5,813 nucleotides of DNA from an uncultured Sphingomonadales bacterium (GTDB lineage: Bacteria; Pseudomonadota; Alphaproteobacteria; Sphingomonadales; Sphingomonadaceae). Below, in pieces: positions 1-5,508 of the stretch. The stretch is taken from the NCBI GenBank assembly GCA_903868655.1, contig CAIPWG010000415.1, forward strand, positions 1 through 5,813, written 5' to 3'. How positions within the stretch are numbered: position 1 is the first letter of the stretch; every line of letters starts with the position of its first letter. A program made the position numbers and the translations under genes. The notes under the pieces were generated by a model, which was given only the letters and a program-made list of their open reading frames with translations, was not told where the DNA came from and made no database searches.

Positions 1-40
1 AATCTGGGGGCCATGGGTTCGAATCCCGTCGGGCGCACCA
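1..40 (+). tRNA. tRNA 3' half (probably tRNA-Arg), cut by the window edge
   Basis: The first 40 bases read as the 3' half of a tRNA. Bases 1-2 fit positions 37-38 of the anticodon loop. Bases 3-7 (TCTGG) are the 3' side of the anticodon stem, and 8-12 a five-base variable loop. Bases 13-29 form the T arm: a 5-bp stem (one G-T pair) around the loop TTCGAAT. Bases 30-36 (CGGGCGC) are the 3' acceptor strand, 37 the discriminator A, and 38-40 an encoded CCA. The implied 5' acceptor strand GCGCCCG is common in bacterial tRNA-Arg, hence the tentative identity. The anticodon is upstream of the window, so the amino acid is inferred. Confidence 0.85.
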
Positions 41-121
41 CTTTTCAATGACTTGGTGATAGTTGGCGGCGATTGCCGGCGTGCGCCATCTTTGACGTTC
101 CCGTGGATTAATTGTGCAATT

Positions 122-138
122 CGATCGCGATCGATCGC
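122..138. repeat. Two overlapping 12-bp palindromes rich in GATC
   Basis: Bases 122-133 (CGATCGCGATCG) and 127-138 (GCGATCGATCGC) are both perfect palindromes sharing seven bases. Together they place three GATC sites within 14 bp. They lie between the tRNA and the kinase gene end. The rest of the spacer 41-284 shows no gene, no clear terminator and no promoter I would defend. Function is unknown; it could be a protein-binding or methylation cluster, or chance. Confidence 0.4.
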
Positions 139-264
139 GCCTTGCAGCAGCGTTCAATCTCTCGTTCCACAGGCCTGAATAAACATCGGCGTTGATGCCC
201 GCGACGGTTTCCACTTGGAAGTTAGGTTGCGGGGTTGTTGCGGGATTGGGTTTGGCCCGCATCC

Positions 265-282
265 GGCCATGTTCGAATGCCG
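265..282 (+). repeat. Partial copy of the tRNA T-arm sequence
   Basis: This stretch reads GGCCATG, TTCGAAT, then GCCG. The tRNA at 9-28 reads GGCCATG, GG, TTCGAAT, CCCG. The two agree except for a 2-base gap and one substitution. It sits just past the kinase stop codon. It may be a decayed attachment-site remnant, since tRNA 3' ends are common integration targets, or it may be coincidence. No integrase or element boundary is visible. Confidence 0.3.
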
Positions 283-284
283 CG

Positions 285-2462
285 CTATGCCGGCAGGCGC
301 CGCTGGGTCGCGCTGATGGCAGCCATCAATTGCTGCCTGGTGAAGGGTTTGCGCAAAATCTGCATTTTCCCGAGTTCAGGAGGAGGCGCAGCTTCGGAAA
401 ATCCAGTCATGTAAAGCACCGGAATATCCTTGCCCAAATCCCTGACATGGCTGCCCAAACCCCAGCCATCCATGCCGTCTGGCAAGGCCACATCTGTCAG
501 TACGAGATCAAAGCTTTCGCCATTTTCAAAAAATTCCAATGCCGTCTCGGCTTTGGTGGTTGCGATTACCGTGCAACCCAATTCCTCGAGAATGCGCCGC
601 GTCGTTTTCCGCAAGAGTTCGTTGTCTTCCACCAAAAGCACGCGTCCCGGGTGGAAAGGGGGTTGTGTTTGGTCAGCCGGTTTGGCGACTTCGGCTATCT
701 GGGCGGGTTTGGCGGCCGGCGGGAAGATCAGCGAGAAAGTCGTTCCCTGATGCAACCGGGATGTGACATCCAGGATGCCGCCAGACTGCGTAACAAAACC
801 GTAAGCCATGCTCAGGCCAAGGCCTGACCCTTTGCCTGGTCCCTTTGTCGTAAAAAACGGTTCGAAGATGCGATCGATAATGTCCGGGGCAATGCCTTCC
901 CCGGTGTCTGTCACGCATATTGCAACCGAGGTATCCGGGACATCACGCGTGCGACGCGACAGCACTCGCCTGTTCGCAGCGACCAGATCAAGGGTGATGC
1001 GAACCAAGCCGCCCTTTGGCATCGCATCCCGGGCATTGATGCACATGTTCATAAGCACTTGGGTGAGCTGGTTGGCATCGAGCACAACCGGCGGCAGGTT
1101 GTCGGCAATCCTGACGTCCAATCGGGAAAGCGGTGCCAGGGCATGTTGCAGCAGTGGTCTTGCTGTTTCAACCACGACACGAAGATCGCACGCTTGCGCA
1201 TCGAGTGGTTGGCGCCTGGCAAAGCCCAGCAATTGCTCCGTCAGTTTGGCGCCCCGTTCTGCGGTTTGCAGGATAAATCCGGCCAATTCCTTGTGCAGCG
1301 GGGATTCGAGATTGTCTGCCAGAAATTCACTATTCCCCACAATAACGGCAAGCATATTATTGAAATCGTGCGCAATTCCTCCGGTCAACACGCCAATTGA
1401 ATCGAGGCGTTGGGCTTGTCGCGCGGCGTCCTCCAATGCCTTGAATTCGGTCAGATCGCGCGCAATGCAGTGGAAGACCTGTTCTTCGGGCGACCAAACC
1501 ATCGACAGGGATATCGGGATCTGTTGGCCAAATTGACCGATGAATGTCAGGATCAAAGCCTCGCAGCGTTCGGTTTCATGGGTCATTTGGAGCGCGTCGC
1601 GCATGATGCGGTATGATCGACCATCGGGTTCAAGCAGGTCGAGGCAATTGCTGCCGATGAGACCTTCTCTGGACCGGGCGAGCGGTTTTCGGCCCCGATC
1701 GCTGACCGTAAGAATAAGCCCGTTACGGTCCATGCTGCAGATCAAGTCTGATGAGGCACGGATGATCGCCCCCAGGCGCTCGTTGGCGATGGTTGCTTCG
1801 GTGGAGGCGATGCGCGCAGCCTGCGCACTGGCTGCGGCATTTTCCTCAGCAGACCGCGCTTCGAGTGCGAGACCGAGTTGTACGGCAAATTCATGCAGCA
1901 AAGGCCGTGTGTCGGTATCGAAATAACCGACTGTGTCGGTGTAGATCGAAATAACGCACCGCACTTCACCATGTTGGAAAATCGGCAAACAGGCAGAGCC
2001 GCGAAAGCCGATACTGCGCGCCGCGCTGCGCCACGGACGCGTGATCGAGTCCTTGAGGAAATCGTTCACCCAAACCGGTTTGCCCGATCGGATCGAACGC
2101 CCGATCGCACCCTTGCCCTCGGTGCGCTGCGGATCCTTGGACAAGACCAGGCCATCGAGATAACCCACGCCGTCTCCGCGCGCTGCGACTGGATGGATCG
2201 AATGATCACCAAGCGAGGCCCCGACAAACACCAATTTGATTTGGGGCACGCTGTCGAGTGCTTCACAAATGGCTTCGAACAAGTCCGAGATGCTCGAACG
2301 TTTGGTCATCCCGGTGCTGCAACGGGCCAACGCCAGATAAAGCTCCTGCCGGCGTTGCACTGCCGCAACATTCCGGCTTGCGCGCAACAGGCGTTCGCAA
2401 ATCAGCGCGCAGGCTATCGTTGCCGACATGATAAAAACCATGAAACCCGCACTGATTGTCAC
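285..2462 (-). CDS. Membrane-anchored hybrid sensor histidine kinase, GAF-PAS-HisKA-HATPase-REC
   Basis: A 725-aa hybrid two-component kinase. Residues about 2-25 form one hydrophobic membrane segment followed by basic residues. A GAF-like domain spans roughly 60-200, an Ala/Glu-rich coiled linker 202-230, and a PAS domain about 228-340. The HisKA H-box reads GGIAHDFNNML with phospho-acceptor H365, the NtrB/FixL style. The ATPase has the N box (N476), G1 DTGEG (519-523), F box FEPFFTTK and G2 GSGLGL (545-550), so it looks active. The C-terminal receiver (about 607-720) keeps E612/D613, acceptor D657, T686 and K705. I chose the GTG start because GAAGGGA lies 7 bases upstream; a TTG 54 bases earlier follows a stop codon directly and has a poorer site. 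The gene is divergent from the FixJ-type regulator, its likely partner. The signal is unknown. No HPt protein is in the window. Confidence 0.93.
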   Translation of the reverse strand: MTISAGFMVFIMSATIACALICERLLRASRNVAAVQRRQELYLALARCSTGMTKRSSISDLFEAICEALDSVPQIKLVFVGASLGDHSIHPVAARGDGVGYLDGLVLSKDPQRTEGKGAIGRSIRSGKPVWVNDFLKDSITRPWRSAARSIGFRGSACLPIFQHGEVRCVISIYTDTVGYFDTDTRPLLHEFAVQLGLALEARSAEENAAASAQAARIASTEATIANERLGAIIRASSDLICSMDRNGLILTVSDRGRKPLARSREGLIGSNCLDLLEPDGRSYRIMRDALQMTHETERCEALILTFIGQFGQQIPISLSMVWSPEEQVFHCIARDLTEFKALEDAARQAQRLDSIGVLTGGIAHDFNNMLAVIVGNSEFLADNLESPLHKELAGFILQTAERGAKLTEQLLGFARRQPLDAQACDLRVVVETARPLLQHALAPLSRLDVRIADNLPPVVLDANQLTQVLMNMCINARDAMPKGGLVRITLDLVAANRRVLSRRTRDVPDTSVAICVTDTGEGIAPDIIDRIFEPFFTTKGPGKGSGLGLSMAYGFVTQSGGILDVTSRLHQGTTFSLIFPPAAKPAQIAEVAKPADQTQPPFHPGRVLLVEDNELLRKTTRRILEELGCTVIATTKAETALEFFENGESFDLVLTDVALPDGMDGWGLGSHVRDLGKDIPVLYMTGFSEAAPPPELGKMQILRKPFTRQQLMAAISATQRRLPA

Positions 2463-2689
2463 AGCAGCATCCCTTCGTCTGGGGCCGCCGCGTGTCGATC
2501 GGCAGCAGTCTGACAATCACCTGGCGCTGTGGCACCTCTCGCCAAACCGTGGCGTGGATTCCGATGAGGCATTGAAACACGCCGACACAATATCGTTTGG
2601 CGGCATCGCTGCGCCCGATTTGATATTGTCATATCGCGTTATCACTGCAACACCTTCACCGTAATTATACCGTATCGGAGCGCGGTAAG
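2463..2689. promoter_or_regulatory. Divergent intergenic region between kinase and FixJ-type regulator
   Basis: This 227-bp region must hold the promoters of both divergent genes. It contains a perfect 8-bp inverted repeat, ACAATATC (2587-2594) and GATATTGT (2622-2629), 27 bp apart, which could be half-sites for a dimeric regulator. The part nearest the plus-strand gene is AT-rich (TAATTATACC around 2662-2671) and could hold a -10 element, but no convincing -35/-10 pair with standard spacing stands out. GGAG at 2677-2680 lies nine bases before the GTG at 2690 and is a good ribosome site. Autoregulation by the FixJ-type protein is a reasonable inference. Confidence 0.5.
2470..2476 (-). promoter_or_regulatory. 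Ribosome binding site of the kinase
   Basis: Read on the minus strand this is GAAGGGA, seven bases before the GTG at 2462. It decides the start: the longer TTG reading (2516) would put about 18 extra, mostly polar residues ahead of the membrane segment. Confidence 0.65.
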
Positions 2690-3283
2690 GTGCAAATATA
2701 CATTGTGGACGATGATACGGCGTTCGCACAATCGCTTGCGCTTATCCTCGGCGACCAGGGCCACGAAACGCGTTCATTCGCAACAGCTACTGCATTCCTT
2801 GCGGTTGCTTCCGGATTGCCCAGGGGCTGCGTTCTGCTTGACCTGCGGCTGCCCGATATTCACGGTCTTGATGTTCAGCTTCAATTGTCTGGCGTTGCCG
2901 AGCATGTCGTGGTTCTGCTGACAGGCTATGGCGAAGTGTCCGACGCAGTTGCGGCGATGAAGGCTGGCGCGCTTGATTTTTTGCCCAAACCCTTTCGCCG
3001 GCAGGCGCTTGATGATGTACTGGCCCGCGCGGCCGGTCGGCTTGCCGCCCTTGAACAAAAAGCTTTGCAGCGCGAAAGCGTTGGCGACGCGGCGAAGCTG
3101 ACCAAGCGGGAAATCGAGGTTTTGTCCTCGCTCGCCACAGGCCAATCAAGCAAGGTCGTTGCGCATGAACTGGGCCTCAGCGTGCGTACGATCGATATGC
3201 ACCGCGGGCGCATCATGAGAAAATTGCAGGTTTCGAACATCAGTTCTGCCTTGCTCGTGGCGCGCGAGGCAGGGCTTGTTTGA
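2690..3283 (+). CDS. FixJ/NarL-family response regulator (receiver + LuxR-type HTH)
   Basis: A 197-aa transcriptional response regulator of usual FixJ length. The receiver (1-115) is canonical: VDDD at 6-9 forms the acidic pocket, D51 in VLLDLRLPD is the phospho-acceptor, T78 lies in LLTGYG, and K100 in LPKPF. The GerE/LuxR-type helix-turn-helix spans about 136-195, starting at LTKREIEVL with recognition helix near SVRTIDMHRGRI. The GTG start has GGAG nine bases upstream and gives the expected N-terminus directly before strand 1. It is divergent from the hybrid kinase and is very probably phosphorylated by it. The last 138 bp are antisense to the end of the next gene, so its DNA-binding helices are encoded in the overlap. 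Target genes cannot be deduced. Confidence 0.93.
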   Translation: MQIYIVDDDTAFAQSLALILGDQGHETRSFATATAFLAVASGLPRGCVLLDLRLPDIHGLDVQLQLSGVAEHVVVLLTGYGEVSDAVAAMKAGALDFLPKPFRRQALDDVLARAAGRLAALEQKALQRESVGDAAKLTKREIEVLSSLATGQSSKVVAHELGLSVRTIDMHRGRIMRKLQVSNISSALLVAREAGLV

Positions 3284-3931
3284 CGGTTGGCTGTCAATTG
3301 CCTGGTCCAACGCGGCATCGAACATTGCAGCATCGAGCGAAAGCCTGACGACCTCCGATGCACTGTGTACACCAAGCTTGCCCATGAGTTTGGCGCGATG
3401 AATTTCAACAGTGCGCGGACTGATTTCCAGGCTGCGCGCAATCTCTTTGTTGCTGCTGCCTTCAACCAGCCAATGCACAACTTGTCGCTCGCGCAGTGAC
3501 AGGCGTTCCAATCGCCGCCGGGCATCGATGCTTCGCATACGCTGGACACGTTGCAGTTCAGCTTCCTGCGCAACGTGCTCCAAAGTTCGATTGAGCGGGC
3601 CGATCTCCTTCGGCAGCGCGATATAGTCAAAGGCACCGGCCTTTATTGCGCGTACTACTCGATTGGTGCTGGGGTGTTCGGCGAGGGCGATCACCGGCAA
3701 CCAACGGCCCGAACGCATGATGACGCCAATCAAGCCCGCAATAAAATTGCCAGCCGCATCATCGAACGCCATCACGATCCCGTCCGTCGGCGAATGGGCG
3801 AGAAGTTCCTCAACGGTTTCATATATTTCAGCATGATGACCAGCTGCAAACACCAGGCGGGCAAGTTGTGCACGGCGCATCACATCTATATCAATGATGT
3901 GGATTATATTCCGCTGAACCATGGCAATCAT
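3146..3931 (-). CDS. FixJ-like transcription factor with a degenerate receiver
   Basis: A 261-aa protein with an N-terminal receiver-like domain (about 8-120) and a clear LuxR/GerE helix-turn-helix (143-200: LSLRERQVV, then SPRTVEIHRAKLMGKL). Compared with the neighbouring FixJ-type protein the phosphorylation machinery is altered. The pocket is DID (14-16). The acceptor strand reads GIVMAFDD, so in a simple alignment F56 takes the Asp place, with D57 one step along. The switch Thr is A84, and the Lys (K108) is shifted by two. Control by phosphorylation is therefore doubtful. I associate similar proteins with sphingomonads. The C-terminal 45 residues are antisense to the other regulator and extend beyond the HTH with no recognisable domain. 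Two ATGs (3931, 3922) are possible; neither has a strong Shine-Dalgarno, and the leader is very AT-rich. DNA-binding role confident; targets unknown. Confidence 0.88.
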   Translation of the reverse strand: MIAMVQRNIIHIIDIDVMRRAQLARLVFAAGHHAEIYETVEELLAHSPTDGIVMAFDDAAGNFIAGLIGVIMRSGRWLPVIALAEHPSTNRVVRAIKAGAFDYIALPKEIGPLNRTLEHVAQEAELQRVQRMRSIDARRRLERLSLRERQVVHWLVEGSSNKEIARSLEISPRTVEIHRAKLMGKLGVHSASEVVRLSLDAAMFDAALDQAIDSQPSNKPCLARHEQGRTDVRNLQFSHDAPAVHIDRTHAEAQFMRNDLA

Positions 3932-3941
3932 TTCTATTGTG

Positions 3942-3975
3942 AATTTTATTTAAAACCGGAATTTTAAATAAATTT
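3942..3975. promoter_or_regulatory. AT-rich inverted repeat before the degenerate regulator
   Basis: TTTATTTAAAA (3945-3955) and TTTTAAATAAA (3962-3972) are perfect 11-bp complements around CCGGAA. After one mismatch (3944/3973) two more pairs follow. It ends about 10 bp upstream of the ATG at 3931, where an operator or promoter would be, and could also fold in RNA. The symmetry suggests a dimeric regulator, possibly the gene's own product; that is inference. Confidence 0.5.
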
Positions 3976-3981
3976 GCGACA

Positions 3982-4008
3982 GCGAGGACTACAAGGTCCA
4001 TTCCTCGC
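3982..4008. repeat. GC-rich inverted repeat with an alternative inner hairpin
   Basis: GCGAGGA (3982-3988) pairs perfectly with TCCTCGC (4002-4008) around 13 bases. A second possible stem, GGAC (3986-3989) with GTCC (3996-3999), uses part of the same left arm, so the two structures exclude each other. No adjacent T-run in either direction, so it is not an obvious terminator. Confidence 0.4.
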
Positions 4009-4015
4009 GCCTTAG

Positions 4016-4048
4016 ACAATTACGCCTTTTTATCGATATCGTAATTGT
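4016..4048. repeat. 9-bp inverted repeat ACAATTACG / CGTAATTGT
   Basis: ACAATTACG (4016-4024) and CGTAATTGT (4040-4048) are perfect complements separated by 15 bp that include a T5 run and the palindrome ATCGAT. It is the outermost of three consecutive inverted repeats upstream of the degenerate regulator. Likely a protein-binding site or part of a structured leader; unassigned. Confidence 0.4.
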
Positions 4049-4376
4049 GCTGTAAAACTACGCCGCGTTTTTGCAGCTCTGGCCAAAATTGGACGTGGAT
4101 GCATCGATCTGCACACTGTGCCCAATCAAAAAAGCCGGCGCTGGCAATGAAGCCGCTTCCTGCCACGCCGTTATCGCGGAGATGATTTACCCGCTGAATG
4201 TGTTGGCGCAATGCTTGGTGCTGAATGCGCTTGGCAGGGTCGGATGCGAAGCGATCCGGGCCACAGCGCGGCAGCTATATGCGCTCAGATATTGCATCGA
4301 TGCAGGATAACGAACAGGCAGATCGGGGCCATTGTTCAGGACCGGCATGTATCTGCCACGCTTACATGAAGGTGCA

Positions 4377-4397
4377 GGCGGGGTAATTATCCCCGCC
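4377..4397 (-). terminator. GC-rich hairpin after the small secreted protein gene
   Basis: GGCGGGG (4377-4383) and CCCCGCC (4391-4397) form a perfect 7-bp stem with a 7-base A/T loop, starting about nine bases past the minus-strand stop codon. Position and strength fit a transcription end, but no T-run follows on the minus strand, so it is not a textbook intrinsic terminator; it may instead stabilise the mRNA 3' end. Confidence 0.45.
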
Positions 4398-4406
4398 CGC
4401 GGCAGA

Positions 4407-4700
4407 TCACTTGCACTTGGTGAATTGACCCTTTTTCGGTCCGGATGCCACGTGGCAGCGCCCGTTTTTGTCTGTTGTAATCCCGGCAGCTGCGGCAGCC
4501 GGAGCTGCTGCGGCAGCTGGCTTGGGTGCTGCAGCAGGAGCTTTTGCAGCGGGTGCAACCGCCACTGGTGCCTTGGCAGCTGGTGCAGCGGCAGGGCACT
4601 TGATGAATTTGCCTTTTGCATCCTTGCAAGGCGCAGCCAGCGTCGGTGTTGCGATGAGCATGGTGGACAGAGTAATTGCTGCGATCAGATGACGGACCAT
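4407..4700 (-). CDS. Small exported Ala/Pro/Lys-rich protein with paired Cys motifs
   Basis: A 97-aa protein I do not recognise by name. Residues 1-22 form a signal peptide (basic MVRH, hydrophobic core, TPTLA) with likely cleavage before APC. The mature part starts with a Cys loop, CKDAKGKFIKC, continues as a roughly 40-residue low-complexity linker of Ala, Pro and Lys, and ends with a related loop, CHVASGPKKGQFTKC. The shared element is KG(K/Q)F(I/T)KC. Four cysteines in two pairs suggest two small disulfide loops in the periplasm or outside. The ATG at 4700 is firm because AGGAG lies eight bases upstream; longer readings would bury the signal peptide. It lies 82 bp downstream of the DUF937-like gene, with a terminator between, so it may have its own promoter. 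Role unknown. Confidence 0.82.
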   Translation of the reverse strand: MVRHLIAAITLSTMLIATPTLAAPCKDAKGKFIKCPAAAPAAKAPVAVAPAAKAPAAAPKPAAAAAPAAAAAGITTDKNGRCHVASGPKKGQFTKCK

Positions 4701-4708
4701 GATATTCT

Positions 4709-4713
4709 CTCCT
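4709..4713 (-). promoter_or_regulatory. Ribosome binding site of the small secreted protein
   Basis: AGGAG on the minus strand, eight bases before the ATG at 4700. It sets the start in front of the signal peptide rather than at an upstream Met in the same frame. Confidence 0.7.
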
Positions 4714-4734
4714 GCTGCGGATTTTGTGGTTGTT

Positions 4735-4766
4735 AAAAGACTGGCCTGGCGCTTGAGTGGCGCCAG
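4735..4766 (-). terminator. Intrinsic terminator after the DUF937-like gene
   Basis: On the minus strand CTGGCGC, a 7-base loop, and GCGCCAG form a perfect 7-bp stem (4746-4766), followed six bases later by TCTTTT. It lies 16 bp past the stop codon at 4783 and before the next gene's ribosome site. The short gap between stem and T-run makes it a moderate rather than strong terminator, possibly giving partial read-through into the downstream gene. Confidence 0.6.
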
Positions 4767-4782
4767 CGCTGGGTATGAAACC

Positions 4783-5136
4783 TCAGGAAAACAGGCCTTT
4801 GGCCATGCCCAACACGCTGCCGGCTGCACCGGTCTCACCGTTTGTGCCGAACATGTTCAACAGGCCGGCTGCTTCGGGATGGCCTTGAACAAGCTGGCTC
4901 AGTTGGCCCAAGCCACCTTCGCCACCGATGTGCGACACGATCTGGCTGAGTGTGCTGCTGTCGATCCCGCTGGATGCAGCCGCCGTCGCGACGGTGTCAC
5001 CCGGTTGTGCGTGGGCGTTGGCCAATGCTGAAACCGCGCTTTGCACGGTGGCCGGATCAATTCCGACCTTTGACGCTATGCTGGCGACATCCAGGTTTTC
5101 ACTCACGCTGCCCAAAAGCTGGTCAAACAAGCTCAT
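4783..5136 (-). CDS. DUF937/YidB-like small protein
   Basis: A 117-aa protein with no signal peptide or membrane segment. MSLFDQLLGS at the start, the helical repeat region VGIDPATVQSAVSAL (24-38), PGDTV (45-49), a second GIDSSTLSQIVSHI (57-70), then GGEGGLGQL and a Gly/Ala-rich tail ending GLFS match my memory of the DUF937 family, which includes E. coli YidB; their role is unknown. Family membership is by eye. I chose the ATG at 5136; a reading from 5196 adds 20 residues unlike the family. The sequence before the ATG is G-rich (GGGGG, five bases off) and can serve as ribosome site. It is in line with the secreted Cys-motif gene downstream, separated by a terminator-like hairpin. Confidence 0.8.
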   Translation of the reverse strand: MSLFDQLLGSVSENLDVASIASKVGIDPATVQSAVSALANAHAQPGDTVATAAASSGIDSSTLSQIVSHIGGEGGLGQLSQLVQGHPEAAGLLNMFGTNGETGAAGSVLGMAKGLFS

Positions 5137-5508
5137 AACGCCCCCAATTGTAAAATAAGTAAATAAACCTACGTGATTCGAGTTAAGTAATATCATGTAG
5201 TCACTGGGTCGAGCAAACCCAATTCAGCCGTTGCAGGTCAACTTGGGGCAGCGTTCACTGTCGATTTTGTTGAGCGGGTTTGATGCTTTCGCGGCGATCA
5301 TCGACGCGGGCCGCAATCGTTGTTTTAGGGCTATGCCGCAGACAAAGGTTGCTGACGGTCAGGTTGCCCGCGTGTGTCAGCACTTGCGGACAATACCCCT
5401 TATGCCCGACTGGGGTTCGGGTAGATTCCGAGGCTGATACGACATTGAAATGTCAGGCTTAGTCGTGGAACTGTCGTCGTTCCGCGCGGCAATATATGGG
5501 ATATCAGC
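5137..5508. other. 372-bp non-coding region with several possible hairpins
   Basis: The left part (about 5150-5200) is AT-rich and presumably holds the minus-strand promoter of the DUF937-like gene, though I cannot pick clear -35/-10 boxes. From 5336 to 5486 several complementary pairs occur: CCGCA (5336-5340) with TGCGG (5385-5389) and TGCTGAC (5350-5356) with GTCAGCA (5376-5382); GACAT (5441-5445) with ATGTC (5450-5454) around a TGAA loop; and an 8-bp stem with one G-T pair, 5464-5471 with 5479-5486. Short open frames here lack ribosome sites and family features. It may be the leader of the gene at 5509 or a small RNA locus. Confidence 0.4.

Larger units (their letters stand above)
3932..4406. 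other. 475-bp intergenic region without a convincing gene
   Basis: The left third (3942-4048) carries three successive inverted repeats and presumably the promoter of the degenerate regulator. From 4049 to about 4370 I see no gene I can defend. The frame 4071-4310 (+) is open for 79 codons but starts with TTG, lacks a ribosome site and has no recognisable family. A 12-bp palindrome TGCATCGATGCA lies near 4294-4305. The right end holds the hairpin that follows the small secreted protein gene. A degraded gene in the middle cannot be excluded. Confidence 0.5.

Noticed and set aside
192..827. 211-codon plus-strand open frame antisense to the kinase 3' end
   Set aside because: Lies opposite the receiver and ATPase codons of a well-supported gene; no recognisable domain and no ribosome site.
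1878..2513. 211-codon plus-strand open frame antisense to the kinase N-terminus
   Set aside because: Opposite the GAF and membrane-segment codons; composition is Arg/Ala/Asp-rich with no motif, typical of a shadow frame.
4071..4310. 79-codon plus-strand frame starting at TTG, predicted helical in its second half
   Set aside because: No ribosome site, rare start codon and no family I can name. It might be a decayed gene, but the evidence is too thin to list.
4332..4736. 134-codon Cys-rich plus-strand frame that resembles a metal-binding or toxin-like peptide
   Set aside because: The cysteines come from reading the opposite strand of the Ala-rich codons (GCA read as TGC) of the secreted protein gene; the minus-strand gene has a strong ribosome site and signal peptide.
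5137..5196. 20-residue N-terminal extension of the DUF937-like protein from an ATG at 5196
   Set aside because: The added residues do not look like the family, and the region is AT-rich promoter-like sequence; MSLFDQLLGS is the typical start.
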